Below, in pieces: positions 35,917 to 46,370 of a stretch of 64,000 nucleotides of DNA. The notes under the pieces are model-generated. The model did no database searches. It was given only the letters and a program-made list of their open reading frames with translations, and was not told the DNA's origin. Location of the stretch: assembly GCA_006384855.1 (NCBI GenBank), contig VCJN01000533.1:1-64000 (forward strand). Reading direction: 5' to 3'. This stretch comes from Tetraselmis striata. Its lineage: Eukaryota; Chlorophyta; Chlorodendrophyceae; Chlorodendrales; Chlorodendraceae. Position 1 is the stretch's first letter; each line of letters starts with the position of its first letter. The translations under genes and the position numbers were made by a program.

Positions 35917-36285
35917 CACGGACACGCTCAGCCGCGCCAAAAGCCGCTATACAGTGCCGCACACTCCGCCTGCGCGACGGGGCGGCGAGGTAAGGCTGAG
36001 GTCGGGGCCGGCATCAGTAGGGGGCGGGGAAGCAAGCTGATCTCTGCTACATACTGCAACTCGCCGCACGTCGTTCCGACGCTGCGACGGGCATTTCGTA
36101 GAGACGCGAGGAGCCGCTACTTTCCCGCGCTGGTCGGCACAGTATCAGTACTGGTACGGTACCGGCACCGTACGCGCGCGTCTTCGCAGATCTCCCCGGC
36201 GGGTGGGTTTACGCTTCCGACAGACAGGTAGAAACAGCGGAGGAGGTGGCAACACGGAGTAGCCAGACGAGGGGATGGGGCACAC
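35917..36285. other. Probable promoter region of the BIG gene
   Basis: This is the only spacer between the BIG start codon and the next putative exon, which lies upstream on the same strand. No TATA-like word or known motif stands out. Confidence 0.3.
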
Positions 36286-36545
36286 CTCGCTCAAAGAGCC
36301 AAGCCAAATCAACAGGCGCAGTGCTGCCTTTCCATCCTCCTGCCAGGCGTCCTCGGGCGGCGCCGGCCTGGCGCCAGCAGGCGCGCGAGGCGGTGGTGGG
36401 GCCGGGCTCACGAGCGCGCAGGCGCGCGCGCGGAAAGCCTGCCGGACGTTGGCGCCAACCTTGCGGCCCACGGGGCGGGCGGGCAGGGCGGCCGCGGCGC
36501 GCAGCAGCGCCCGGAGTAGTGCCCGCGCCTCCTCGGGACGACTAC
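36286..36545 (-). CDS. Exon resembling a LYR-motif (Complex1_LYR) protein, partial model
   Basis: After a plausible acceptor (AATAG|G) the frame reads SRPEEARALLRALLRAAAALP, then GRKVGANVRQAFRARA, a Pro/Ala-rich insert, and DAWQEDGKAALRLLIWLGSL. A GTGTGC donor follows. The order (short helix with LLR, then V...V+.AF+, then DG...L.LL) resembles small mitochondrial LYR proteins that bind the Fe-S cluster machinery or acyl-carrier protein. The canonical L-Y-R is L-L-R here. No convincing ATG exon was found upstream. This is a tentative family inference. Confidence 0.3.
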
Positions 36546-37312
36546 CTATTGTGAGCCTCCACTGGAAGGGCGACTGGTGCGGGCGGGTGGTGTCAGGCGA
36601 GCTGCCGCCGCGCGCGTCGATCCGGGTCTGGAGAATAACAAAGTCGTCGTCTGGCTGAACCGCCAACCCGGTCCGGCGTCCTTTTCGCCGCGACAGCAGA
36701 GGTCGTTCGATAGTGGCGACGGTGTTACAATACCAATCCTGCCCCTCCTTGGCGGGCTGCGAGGGGCGACAACCACGACTGGATCGGGCTCGCTCCGTTT
36801 GGGCAGGTACCTGGTACTGGCCGGCGCGCGGGCTGAGTGCAGTTGCTCATCAACTTCGCCGGGGTGCAAGCTCAATGTGCAATCGCCGTAGCGACTACGA
36901 TATCGATTGTCCGCCAGCGCGCAGCAGCACCCTGGCTGGCCTGTATCAGGATTATTATATTTATTTTACTAGGATATGGCTACCAGGTAATCGATTACCT
37001 GGTAGCGACCGTATTTTTCTTTCAGGGATGTAGCCGTCGCTACAGTGATGGCGCGCGCGAAGCAGTCCGGGCATCGCTCCCCGCGAATACTGGTGTGAAT
37101 TACAAAAAGGCCAGTAGCAAACCACCACCAAGCAGGGTAGTAAGATCCACACATCAACACCCCGAGCACACCGATGTTAGTCGAGTACCTTGTGAAGTAG
37201 CGTACCTTATGAAGTAGCGCGCGCGCTAGTACCTGTAAGGATTGTTTTTTTATTACATAAGGGCTTTCACAAAAGCGCACTACAAAACAGAACTAACAGC
37301 AACTATGAAAGG
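36546..37312. other. Intergenic with a perfect 28-nt palindrome and a retroelement tail fragment
   Basis: The palindrome is at 36979-37006. TGGTGTGAATTACAAAAAGG at about 37091-37110 is the recurrent 3'-tail motif of the reverse-transcriptase element, without the element. Confidence 0.6.
36979..37006. repeat. Perfect 28-nt palindrome
   Basis: The left arm GCTACCAGGTAATC is followed directly by its exact reverse complement GATTACCTGGTAGC, with no loop. Confidence 0.95.
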
Positions 37313-37831
37313 TTGCCAGCAAAAGAGAGACACAAGCCTGAAACCAAGGTCGAGCAGGAGGCCAAGGAGCCAAGGAGCCAAGAAGGAGACAAGGGAACCA
37401 CGAAGTCACTTAGCTGCCAGGAACCAAAGGAACCCCCGCCCCGGGGTAGGCTATCAGCCGCGGCGAGGACGCTTGCAGCCAATGACCCGGGTCATAGCAA
37501 CACATGCCGACGAGCGACGCGACGCAGGCGCAGGAGCACCATCACGTGCCGCACGTGCGGCCGCGACCCCGCCAAGAACGTTGTCTGCATGTGCCATGTT
37601 GATGAGCAAGGAGAAACGGCGGCGCCACGCAGACAAGAGCTGGCCGATTTTTTTGCCAGTGTGAGTGCGTGGCTAGCTTTCGCGAGCTCCACCAAGAAAG
37701 CCTCCGCGTGCGGGGCCAGCGAGCCACACTCGGAAACGGCGAAAGGAACAAAGCGAAGCATGCCGGCGGCGTTTCGGACACCCACTGTGAGATTCAGATG
37801 TGACATACAGGTGACGAAGCACTACTACTAG
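37313..37831 (+). CDS. Possible Cys-rich protein exon (weak)
   Basis: An open plus-strand frame of 172 codons begins without an ATG. Its middle reads STITCRTCGRDPAKNVVC, then MCHVDEQG, with CxxC and CxCH spacing that could bind zinc. A helical stretch follows (RQELADFFASVSAWLAFAS). The first third is Lys/Glu/Pro-rich. An overlapping frame with an ATG at 37304 is more basic. The Cys pattern is suggestive, but no family is recognised and no splice structure was resolved. Confidence 0.25.
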   Translation: MPAKERHKPETKVEQEAKEPRSQEGDKGTTKSLSCQEPKEPPPRGRLSAAARTLAANDPGHSNTCRRATRRRRRSTITCRTCGRDPAKNVVCMCHVDEQGETAAPRRQELADFFASVSAWLAFASSTKKASACGASEPHSETAKGTKRSMPAAFRTPTVRFRCDIQVTKHYY

Positions 37832-38474
37832 CGACTATTATTTATCCGTGAAGGCTGCTGCTGGTGGCGGCACGTCCATCCAGTTACGTGCGAGTACATC
37901 CGGCGTTATTGCCGGCGGGCGATAAATCCTTTTTGTCATCATTCTGGTAGTCGTACCAGCCCGGTGAAGCGTACATGGCACTGACGTACAAGGTACAAGG
38001 TTGTCCGTGTAGTACCGGGTAGTACGCGATATATTTATTACGCCGGTACCGGGTATCAGTACGAACCCTGTGAGTCGTCCTGTGGATAACTACGACTATT
38101 AGTACATGGGAGCGCAAATCGCAGCCGTACGTACTTGGTAACACTGGGGAATTTGTAGTACTAGTACTGCTGATCGGGCCTGCCAGCCGTCCGATCAAAG
38201 GTCATCAGATGGGCGGTTTGGCTGCCATGTTTTGCCAAAGAGTGCTCACGTTACATAAATATTCGCGAGGGGGAGGGCGGGGGCAGGCAGCGGTTTGCCG
38301 AAGAATGTTTGAATTACAATATTCGCGACAGCTGCCATCGGGGGATGTGGCCCGGGGGGGGGGGGGGGGGGGGGTGCGGGGGCGGGGGGACCACGCCCGC
38401 CCCGCCCCCCCCCGCCCCCCCTCGCCGCCAGCCGCTCCCGCCTGGGGGGGGGGGGGGGGGTAAGGGGGCGGGGG
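37832..38474. other. Intergenic with poly-G tracts
   Basis: Poly-G tracts lie at about 38354-38374 and 38444-38460, each next to C-rich stretches. Nothing else was recognised. Confidence 0.5.
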
Positions 38475-38696
38475 CTACTGCTTGTTCTTGTTCTTGCGTG
38501 CCCGCGGGACCCTCCGCTTCGACGATCTCGCTGCCTCCGCCTCCGCCTCCGCCTCCGCCTGCGCCTCCGACTCCGCCTCCGACTCCGCGACCGTCAGTTT
38601 CTTACCTCGGCGTTTCTTCACTGGCCTCTTCCGCTTCTTGTCATCCGTCAGTGTCTTCACCACCCCGGGAGGCTGTGCCGTCGACGACGCCGCCAT
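38475..38696 (-). CDS. Small basic, probably nuclear protein
   Basis: An ATG at 38696 (MAASSTAQPPGVVKTLTDD) opens 73 codons to a TAG. Residues about 20-33 are DKKRKRPVKKRRGKK, a dense nuclear-localisation-like block. An Ala/Glu alternation follows (about residues 38-54), and the tail is SSKRRVPRARKNKNKQ. This composition is that of a small chromatin or nucleolar protein or of the last exon of one. The frame is also open upstream of the ATG to at least 38750. The antisense frame has the same length but is an AS-repeat artefact. Identity unknown. Confidence 0.4.
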   Translation of the reverse strand: MAASSTAQPPGVVKTLTDDKKRKRPVKKRRGKKLTVAESEAESEAQAEAEAEAEAARSSKRRVPRARKNKNKQ

Positions 38697-38768
38697 GAGC
38701 TTCCTTACCTTCGCGTCGGGACGCCCCCTGTGCCCAGACACCCACAACAAGCCACAATCGTTTCGCCT

Positions 38769-39061
38769 TTAAGCGGCTGAGGATGCGGCCTCCTCGGCCA
38801 CCACGAGTTGCGCCGCTGGCACTGTGGAAGCCTTGGCGTTGAGGTGGGCCTTACCGGCGCTCCCGGACGAACCTGCGCGCGGCACAAGTTAGCCACGAGT
38901 GGGTGCGTGCTAATGTGGAGGATGGAGTGTTTTGTTGCGCGCCCACCTTGTCACGCGTTTCCTCATGTCTTTCTCGTCCTCCTCGATGCCGGCGGCGCGG
39001 ACACGCGAGACAACAAGGCTCGCCGCCCACGTTTGCCCGGGGGGGCGAGGTCGGCCATGGC
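38769..39061 (-). CDS. Possible small charged protein exons (weak)
   Basis: On the minus strand an ATG at 39060 starts MADLAPPGKRGRR. In the neighbouring frame GIEEDEKDMRKRVTR ends at a possible donor (AAG|GTGGGC). After CGCGCAG at about 38880 an open frame reads SSGSAGKAHLNAKAST, then VPAAQLVVAEEAASSAA to a TAA. The pieces look like coding sequence, but the frames were not joined convincingly. Confidence 0.25.
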
Positions 39062-39497
39062 GCTGTGAGCGGTGAAGGGGGGGGGGGGGGGGGGCGGGGG
39101 GGGGGGGGGGGCGGCCGAGGTGGAGAAACTAACACCCAGTCGACGACCGCCTTCCGCAGCAGTCAACGACACATCGGAGGCGAGGAGCAGCGCGCCACTA
39201 CTATTTATATGCACGTATTGTCAAGAGCTAGTCGGTGCGGCATTGTGTCGGTGTAATTTCGCAATGTTTATTGTTGAAGTAGCACGGCGTAATGGATACG
39301 GCGAGTGAATCCGGGATAATGTGTGCGACGAATGTGCGCGCGCAGCGGTGTGCGGCGGTGTGCGGCGGCGGTGTGCGGCGGTGTGCACCGATGTTAATTT
39401 AGTGTGAATATTATATCGGCCGTAGACGATCAGGTCTGGCAGCACCGCCCGTGCTTGTAAATAAGCGACAATGGGTCTAGTCTCCCGCTAGTCTGTG
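39062..39497. other. Intergenic with double poly-G tract and GTGTGCGGCG minisatellite
   Basis: Poly-G tracts at about 39078-39110 are broken by one C. At 39345-39390 the unit GTGTGCGGCG is repeated about five times. Confidence 0.7.
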
Positions 39498-41010
39498 CAC
39501 CGCAAGTGCACTCCGCAAGCCTCGCCTCCATCCGCGTCGGAACCGGTAGTAAGTGTTGTTGTGTGCGCACATCGTGACAACATTACACGGTGGCAATTGC
39601 AATTATTAGCGGTGGATAATGTGAAGGCGTTTTCGAAATCGACAAAGAATGAGGCGGTGCTGGCGGAGTGCATTGGCGGTGCATAGAATAGCGTGGTGCT
39701 GGGGTTTTGGCTGCATCGGACGCCGTATTCCCACCCATCCGGCACGGAATGTCCGGTTTTTACACATTTGTGTGTTAATAAAGTGTGAATATTACGCGTC
39801 TTTTACGCCGGGTGGATGGGCATCCGGCGTCCGATGCACCCCAATTATTTGCAGCACGCTACTCTACGCACCCCCAACGCACTCCGCAAGCCTCGCCTCC
39901 ATCCGCGTCGGAACCGGTAGTAAGTGTTGTTGTGTGCGCACATCGTGACAACATATTACACGGTGGCAATTGCAATTAGCGGTGGATAATGTGAAGGCGT
40001 TTTCGAAATCGACAGAGAATGAGGCGGTGCTGGCGGAGTGCATTGGCGGTGCATAGAATAGCGTGGTGCTGGGGTTTTGGCTGCATCGGACGCCGTATTC
40101 CCACCCATCCGGCACGGAATGTCCGGTTTTCACACATTTGTGTGTTAATAAAGTGTGAATATTACGCGTCTTTTACGCCGGGTGGATGGGCATCCGGCGT
40201 CCGATGCACCCCAATTATTTGCAGCACGCTACTCTACGCACCCCCAACGCACTCCGCAAGCCTCGCCTCCATCCGCGTCGGAACCGGTAGTAAGTGTTGT
40301 TGTGTGCGCACATCGTGACAACATTACACGGTGGCAATTGCAATTAGCGGTGGATAATGTGAAGGCGTTTTCGAAATCGACAGAGAATGAGGCGGTGCTG
40401 GCGGAGTGCATTGGCGGTGCATAGAATAGCGTGGTGCTGGGGTTTTGGCTGCATCGGACGCCGTATTCCCACCCATCCGGCACGGAATGTCCGGTTTTCA
40501 CACATTTGTGTGTTAATAAAGTGTGAATATTACGCGTCTTTTACGCCGGGTGGATGGGCATCCGGCGTCCGATGCACCCCAATTATTTGCAGCACGCTAC
40601 TCTACGCACCCCCAACGCACTCCGCAAGCCTCGCCTCCATCCGCGTCGGAACCGGTAGTAAGTGTTGTTGTGTGCGCACATCGTGACAACATTACACGGT
40701 GGCAATTGCAATTAGCGGTGGATAATGTGAAGGCGTTTTCGAAATCGACAGAGAATGAGGCGGTGCTGGCGGAGTGCATTGGCGGTGCATAGAATAGCGT
40801 GGTGCTGGGGTTTTGGCTGCATCGGACGCCGTATTCCCACCCATCCGGCACGGTATGTCCGGTTTTCACACATTTGCGTGTGAATATATATAGTGTGAAT
40901 ATTACGTACGCGTCTTTTACGCTGGGTGGATGGGCATCCGGCGTCCGATGCACCCCGAATCTCACCAACACGCTACTCTACGCACCCCCAACGCACTCCG
41001 CCAGCCCCGC
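39498..41010. repeat. Satellite array, 368-370-bp unit, four copies
   Basis: ACTCCGCAAGCCTCGCC recurs at about 39510, 39890, 40250 and 40620, with a diverged start of a fifth near 41000. The first three spacings differ by small indels only; the last unit diverges from about 40860. Each unit contains an inverted pair: GCATCGGACGCCG and, about 100 bp later, CGGCGTCCGATGC. Frames conserved between units are a by-product of near identity. Confidence 0.9.
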
Positions 41011-42002
41011 CTCTTTCCGCGCAGGTCCTACGTTCCATTGTATGTATATACATCCGTACATGTACTGCTCCGAAACCAGCCCAAACTTAATGAGTGCACA
41101 AGTGTAAATGGGGGGGGGGGGGGGGTGGGGGGGGGGGGGGTGTGTGGCGGCGGGGCATCCACTCACACATACCCCGGCGATGCATGACAGATATTACATG
41201 CCGTGGCGGGTCGGCGGGCCGACCCGGCGGGCCGACCCGGCGGGGGGGGGGGGGGGGGGGGGGCGTCTATTCAACTACACGTGCGACAGTGTCGTTTCGT
41301 GGAGCAGTATATGTGCCCGGCCTCATTTATACCGCCCCCTACCTGCGCTGCATGGTCCACCCCTACGAATTACTTAGCACAAACCGCCATTACTTAATAG
41401 GAACCTAGCACAGCCAGGCTTATATGCCCGCTTTGCCGATCAACTTCTACGCACTTTCCGTCCCTTAACCGCCGGACATGGGGGTTAAGCCGCCAGCCTC
41501 GGCAGTTGCTTAGCCAGACTTGGCATCCCGTACCGTGTCCATGGCTTCGCAGCTCTGCCGCCGGCACACGCCGAGTCCGGCGCTTGCTGCCGCGGGGTTG
41601 CGCACGCATGCACGCACGGTAATACGCCGCCGACGCCGCCACGCTTATTTCCACCACCTTCGCCAGCCGCAGCTTCGCACGCCTTTCCGCCGACATACGA
41701 AACGCACGAATCCCCCCCCCCCCCCCCCCGTCCCCGCGTCATGTATATTATATTCGAGGCGACTATGCGGGGCGCAGCACACGCCGCGGCTTGGGTCGGC
41801 GGAGCGGCAGGCGGCGGGAGCCCTAATGGCCGGGCAGTATTCACACCCACACAGGCACCGCCGCTCACCTCCGACGCGGATGAACCGCCTCCCAAAGGAA
41901 ACATGCCGGTTGGTGGTAATCCCAGCAGGCGTGGGGTGCCGGCGCCGGTACTGGTGCGACGGAGCTGTCGCGTCAGGAACCGCACCGCATGTGGAGCAAC
42001 AC
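41011..42002. other. Low-complexity region before the piggyBac-like fragment
   Basis: It contains poly-G tracts at about 41109-41140 and 41242-41263 and poly-C at about 41713-41730. A plus frame at 41741-42031 (MYIIFEATMRGAAHAAAWVG..., with VRRSCRVRNRT) might be an upstream exon of the next gene, but no junction was resolved. Confidence 0.35.
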
Positions 42003-42632
42003 ATGGCGGTGCCGGCCCCACCTATGTCTAGGGCCACCTCCTCACAACACCCCGCCACGACGGCGTCGGCCACCGCCGACGGCGCCGTTGCGGGGGGGGA
42101 CGCCCTGCCAGGCGACGATGATGCGCCTGGTGCGCCGCGTCAGGAGGCGGAGGAGGCCGTGGTCGAGGCGACTGATCGGGCTGAGGGGGTTGTCGAGGCG
42201 AGCGAGGCTGCGCTCGCGCCACCCGCCCCGCAGCCACCTGCGGGACATGCCGACTTGCTCGTCGCCATGTTGACCGGAGCACTACGAGCAGTGGCGGGAG
42301 GCGGCCACATGCACTATCATGTGCGTGTCCTGGCCGGACGCCCGTCATGCGTGGACTGCGGCCAACGGACGGACTGGGAGTGTTGCTGCGACGGCACCCC
42401 GGCTTTGTGCGGCCCCAAGTACCCATGCATGGCGACCCATCAGCGGGCAGTCCTCTGCCCGACCACGGCCACGGTGAGGGCGGAGTTCCGCCATGTCAGG
42501 GACGCGTTCCACGACGCGACTCGCGCCGCCGTGTGTGAGGCTTCCGAGAAGGCACGCGCGGCTGGTAGGGTGCGCAGGGTGAGGCGGCGGACGGCCCAGG
42601 AGCTGAAGGAGAGCGAGACATGCCGTCAGTGA
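42003..42632 (+). CDS. Protein with C-terminal Cys/His zinc finger resembling piggyBac transposases (probably a fragment)
   Basis: An ATG at 42003 (MAVPAPPMSRATSSQ) gives 209 residues to TGA. The first 100 residues are an Ala/Glu/Asp-rich linker. From about residue 110, MHYHVRVL...CVDCGQRTDWECCC, then CGPKYPCMATHQ, presents two CxxC-like pairs followed by LC...C...H. This is the general plan of the C-terminal cysteine-rich domain of piggyBac-type transposases that binds element ends. A basic helical tail follows (RAAGRVRRVRRRTAQELK). The catalytic DDD domain is not found upstream, so this is a remnant or a domesticated C-terminus. The open frame extends upstream to 41520 without an ATG that looks better. 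Confidence 0.4.
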   Translation: MAVPAPPMSRATSSQHPATTASATADGAVAGGDALPGDDDAPGAPRQEAEEAVVEATDRAEGVVEASEAALAPPAPQPPAGHADLLVAMLTGALRAVAGGGHMHYHVRVLAGRPSCVDCGQRTDWECCCDGTPALCGPKYPCMATHQRAVLCPTTATVRAEFRHVRDAFHDATRAAVCEASEKARAAGRVRRVRRRTAQELKESETCRQ

Positions 42633-43402
42633 GGTCGGGCGCAATGTCATTGGGTGGGGCACACGGACGTGTAACACTTGCACTTTGCGCGTACTGCTGG
42701 GTTACATCCAAGCGGTGTCACACTATGCAACCGGAAAGGCTGCGTTGCTACTGCAAACGATGCTACGCCTCACTCGGTAGCAACCGCTGCCCCGCCCATC
42801 CCACTCGGGATGCTGAGAGCAGCTAAAGGGCACCGGGGGCGGGGCAAGAGGGAGCAGGGCCAATGATTGTGGAAGAGCGGGGACCCGCTTGCATGCCATC
42901 GTATTATATCTTGCACAATATCTGTTGCTGCACTCATATCTCACATCACTAGCTTAGCTATAGTGATTCCCCTCCCCCCCCCCCCCCCCCCCGCACCGCG
43001 GACGCACAAGCCTGGGTATACGCATCAACTGCCCGCCGGGATGAGAAACTGGTATTGGTAGTGTGTCTGTGGGGTGGAGGGGGGGCAAAAGAGCTGCCAA
43101 TTGCTGCCAAGCTGGTGCGTTACATTGGGGCAGGCGCTGGGCAGACAATTGGGGCTCGCTTCAGAGCATTGTCTAGTGCCTATGCGGCTGCGCCGCCTCC
43201 GCCGCATGCAGACTCTCCGGGCTCACCAGCACCGCCACCTCAGTCATGCGGCCCTGCATCCCGCAGCCCGCCGCCGCCAGCCAGATCAGAGGTATCCAGA
43301 AGCCAGTGCTGGGGTTGTTGCGGCATGACCGCATAGTTTTCAGCGCCTGCCGTCCACAACTTGTAATGCATCCCTTTCCGCCGATTCCGCTGTATGCGCT
43401 GT
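42633..43402. other. Intergenic, with poly-C and the probable seed of the minisatellite
   Basis: Poly-C at about 42973-42992. CGCTGCCCCGCCCATCCCAC at about 42785-42805 recurs exactly inside the minisatellite at about 43952-43972. Confidence 0.6.
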
Positions 43403-44262
43403 CTTGGCGCCGCGCTGCCCCGGCCGCCGCGCGTTGGCGCCGCGCTGCCCCGGCCGCCGCGCGTTGGCGCCGCGCTGCCCCGGCCGCCGCGCCTTGGCGC
43501 CGCGCTGCCCCGGCCGCCGCGCTTGGCGCCGCGCTGCCCCGGCCGCCGCGCGTTGGCGCCGCGCTGCCCCGGCCGCCGCGCGTTGGCGCCGCGCTGCCCC
43601 GGCCGCCGCGCGTTGGCGCCGCGCTGCCCCGGCCGCCGCGCCTTGGCGCCGCGCTGCCCCGGCCGCCGCGCCTTGGCGCCGCGCTGCCCCGGCCGCCGCG
43701 CCTTGGCGCCGCGCTGCCCCGGCCGCCGCGCCTTGGCGCCGCGCTGCCCCGGCCGCCGCGCCTTGGCGCCGCGCTGCCCCGGCCGCCGCGCCTTGGCGCC
43801 GCGCTGCCCCGGCCGCCGCGCCTTGGCGCCGCGCTGCCCCGGCCGCCGCGCCTTGGCGCCGCGCTGCCCCGGCCGCCGCGCCTTGGCGCCGCGCTGCCCC
43901 GGCCGCCGCGCCTTGGCGCCGCGCTGCCCCGGCCGCCGCGCCTTGGCGCCGCGCTGCCCCGCCCATCCCACTCGCGTTGGCGCCGCGCTGCCCCGGCCGC
44001 CGCGCGTTGGCGCCGCGCTGCCCCGGCCGCCGCGCCTTGGCGCCGCGCTGCCCCGGCCGCCGCGCCTTGGCGCCGCGCTGCCCCGGCCGCCGCGCCTTGG
44101 CGCCGCGCTGCCCCGGCCGCCGCGCCTTGGCGCCGCGCTGCCCCGGCCGCCGCGCCTTGGCGCCGCGCTGCCCCGGCCGCCGCGCCTTGGCGCCGCGCTG
44201 CCCCGGCCGCCGCGCCTTGGCGCCGCGCTGCCCCGGCCGCCGCGCCTTGGCGCCGCGCTGGG
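43403..44262. repeat. 30-bp minisatellite, about 28-29 copies
   Basis: The unit is CTTGGCGCCGCGCTGCCCCG plus GCCGCCGCGC. Variants differ mostly by CGTTGG/CCTTGG. One unit is 29 bp (about 43521). One is interrupted by a CCCATCCCACTCG insertion (about 43958-43975). Being a multiple of three, it stays open in several frames on both strands and inflates ORFs of 200-576 codons. Uninterrupted blocks of identical units imply recent expansion. Confidence 0.95.
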
Positions 44263-44276
44263 TATCGAGTCCTCCC

Positions 44277-45757
44277 CTCCCTAGTGAGCGCGTCCACCTG
44301 CGCCTTGCGCTCGGGGCCGTCCTCCTCCGTCACCACATTCTGCAACCCCCACCGCGTGACGAACCACGCAGCTCCTTGCAGGCGCTTGTACATGTGCCCA
44401 AGCACCGCCAGTCGTGACACCGAACGCACCACCGCTGGGGACGCGAGCTCCTTCTCGGGCATGATCGCCTTCACCCGGGCCTCCTCGAGGAGCGGACCGG
44501 CGTTAAGAATGGAAAACGTTTCCATGTGGTGCAAGCAGTCCTCCATGACCCAGCCGGGCTGCACCGTCACCTTGCCTGACCCTGCAGTCATGGAGGGGAA
44601 TGCCGTCACGCCCACGCCCACGCCCACGCCCGGGGGGGGGGGGGGGGGGGGGGAGGGGTTTACCTTTCGATTCTTGGACACTGCAAACGAAGGGCGCAAC
44701 CCGCGTTCAAAGTTGCTGGGTATCGGGACTAAAGCCTGGCGCCGGTCTTCCTGCTTCATAGCTCGGAATCCAATGTGGCCCTGCACGGTGACAAATTTCC
44801 TCCAGAAGTCCCTTCCCAAGCCAAAAAAAAACAGGTGGAACGGCGCGAGGGGGAAGAGGTTGACCATGCTGACATAGCCCCGGACCACATGCACATGGCA
44901 CACGCCATGGCAGCCAGTGTTCTGCTTGGCCTCCGCCAGCCGGGTTGTGTTGACCGCACGCCGGGCAAGGTGCGTGATTCACTGGACAAGTCATCGCCTT
45001 CATGGACGGTTACCAAGCGAGCCTCCCCGTCCGCATCCACAGGGGGGTGCTCCTGGGCAGCCGTCATAGCCTCCACAACCTGCCACGCCGACCGGGCGGG
45101 TGCGTGTGATTCCATACAACCGCAGTTGAGTGGTGCCACCAGCACGCAGGCCGGGCCCACTCACCTCTGAACGCAGAAGGCCCACAATGCCCCCGTCCTC
45201 GAAAACAGCGCGCCACTGGGTCGCCCCGCCGTAGTCCTCCAACACCCACTCGGTAACGACGCCGGTTATCACGCCGTAGTGCCATACTCCCCGGAACTTC
45301 TTGGCGATGACCTTCATGTAGAAGTCGCCGGAATCGCCTTTCCATATCACGCCCTCATCGCGGGTTCCACGCCCGCCGGCGGCCACGCAGGCGCGTCGAT
45401 GTCCATACCGTCTTCGCCAACGGGGTCCTCCCCCACGCCCATCACATCGTCCACCTTCGAGCCGCCGTCGTCCGAGACCGGCGCCGGCGGGCCGTTTCCG
45501 ACGGCTGCAGCTACTCCTGCTGCCGCCCCTGTTGTTGTTGCTGCTGCTGCTGCCGCCCCTGCTGCTGCTGCTTGTGATAAGGCGGCCTTGCGGCGCAACT
45601 TAGCCGCACGCTTCAACGAGTGGCTACAGTTCGGGAATTTTAGGAAGTGCCGCTCTCGCGCCATCTTCTCACAAGTGCCCGTCACGTTGCCCCGGCAGTG
45701 CTTGCATGAGTACACGCCATCCTTCGACACACTCGCTATCCATCCCTTTGCCGGCAT
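44277..45757 (-). CDS. BED-like zinc finger plus Tudor-like domain protein, several exons (transposon-related, model incomplete)
   Basis: An ATG at 45757 starts MPAKGWIASVSKDGVYSCKHC; with RERHFLKFPNC it forms a CxxC...H...C finger of BED type. Basic and Ala-rich segments and an acidic linker follow. In the next frame comes DFYMKVIAKKFRGVWHYGVI...WRAVFEDGGIVGLLRSE, which resembles Tudor/agenet-like folds (KKF.G.WY.G.V...W.V.F.DG). It ends at donor GAG|GTGAGT (45165). Exon 45079 downward: VVEAMTAAQEHPPVDADGEA. A later exon (NLFPLAPFHLFFFGLGRDFWRKF...VSKNRK, ending about 44665 at AAG|GTAAAC) is followed by a poly-C intron. The last exon (about 44580-44277) contains PGWVMEDCLHHMETFSILNAG. A one-base offset near 45370 and one unresolved junction leave it uncertain whether the gene is intact. 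Confidence 0.4.
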
Positions 45758-46370
45758 GCCTGCTGCCGCGCGCGAGGGGCGGGGGGGGGGGGGGGGGGTT
45801 GAGAGTTGGGGTGGATGTAACCCACCACCGGCAGGCAACACAGATGCGAGTGCGCGGCTGTCCGCGCTTGATTCAACGGTGAGCGGCGGTGACCGTGAGG
45901 CGACCCCATACTTCATGCGCGTGCTGGGGCGTTACACAATCATCAGCAGTTAGGGCGGCTGCATTAAAACGCGCACCTACGAACACCACCTACCGCCTAC
46001 CACCTACCGTACCACCTACATCCGCCCACACCTCCGCCCGTCGTGCCGCACATCGCGGCACACCGCGGGGTCAGCGGTCAGCGATGTGCGGTCAGCGATG
46101 TGCGGCGATGTGCAATGAGTGCGTACATCCGCCTGTACTTAGCCCGGGTGCTCCGCGTCGGAGGGCGACACGCGAGCCCGCGTGCGCATATCAATTTGAT
46201 GAAATTATGGAAACGAGAAATTCATATAGTACTTTACAGGTCGCGCGCGATAGTCGTCGCTACTGGGTATGAAATCCACGTCCCTCGTCCGTCCCGTATC
46301 GTCCCCGTATGTCGTCGTTCGTCACCAGTAGGGCACATTTACGTCACATCTGAATCTCACAGTGCATTGC
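45758..46370. other. Intergenic with poly-G and GCGATGTGCGG repeats
   Basis: Poly-G at about 45781-45799. The words CACCTACCGC and GCGATGTGCGGTCA are repeated around 45980-46110. No gene was found. Confidence 0.5.

Noticed and set aside
39649-40971. Repeated 99- and 89-codon ORFs at 39.6-41 kb
   Set aside because: They recur because the 368-bp satellite units are nearly identical. They are Cys-rich in one frame by chance and have counterparts on both strands.
43173-44903. Very long ORFs (up to 576 codons) on both strands at 43.2-44.9 kb
   Set aside because: They are created by the 30-bp minisatellite, whose length is a multiple of three. Only the part outside the array shows protein character.
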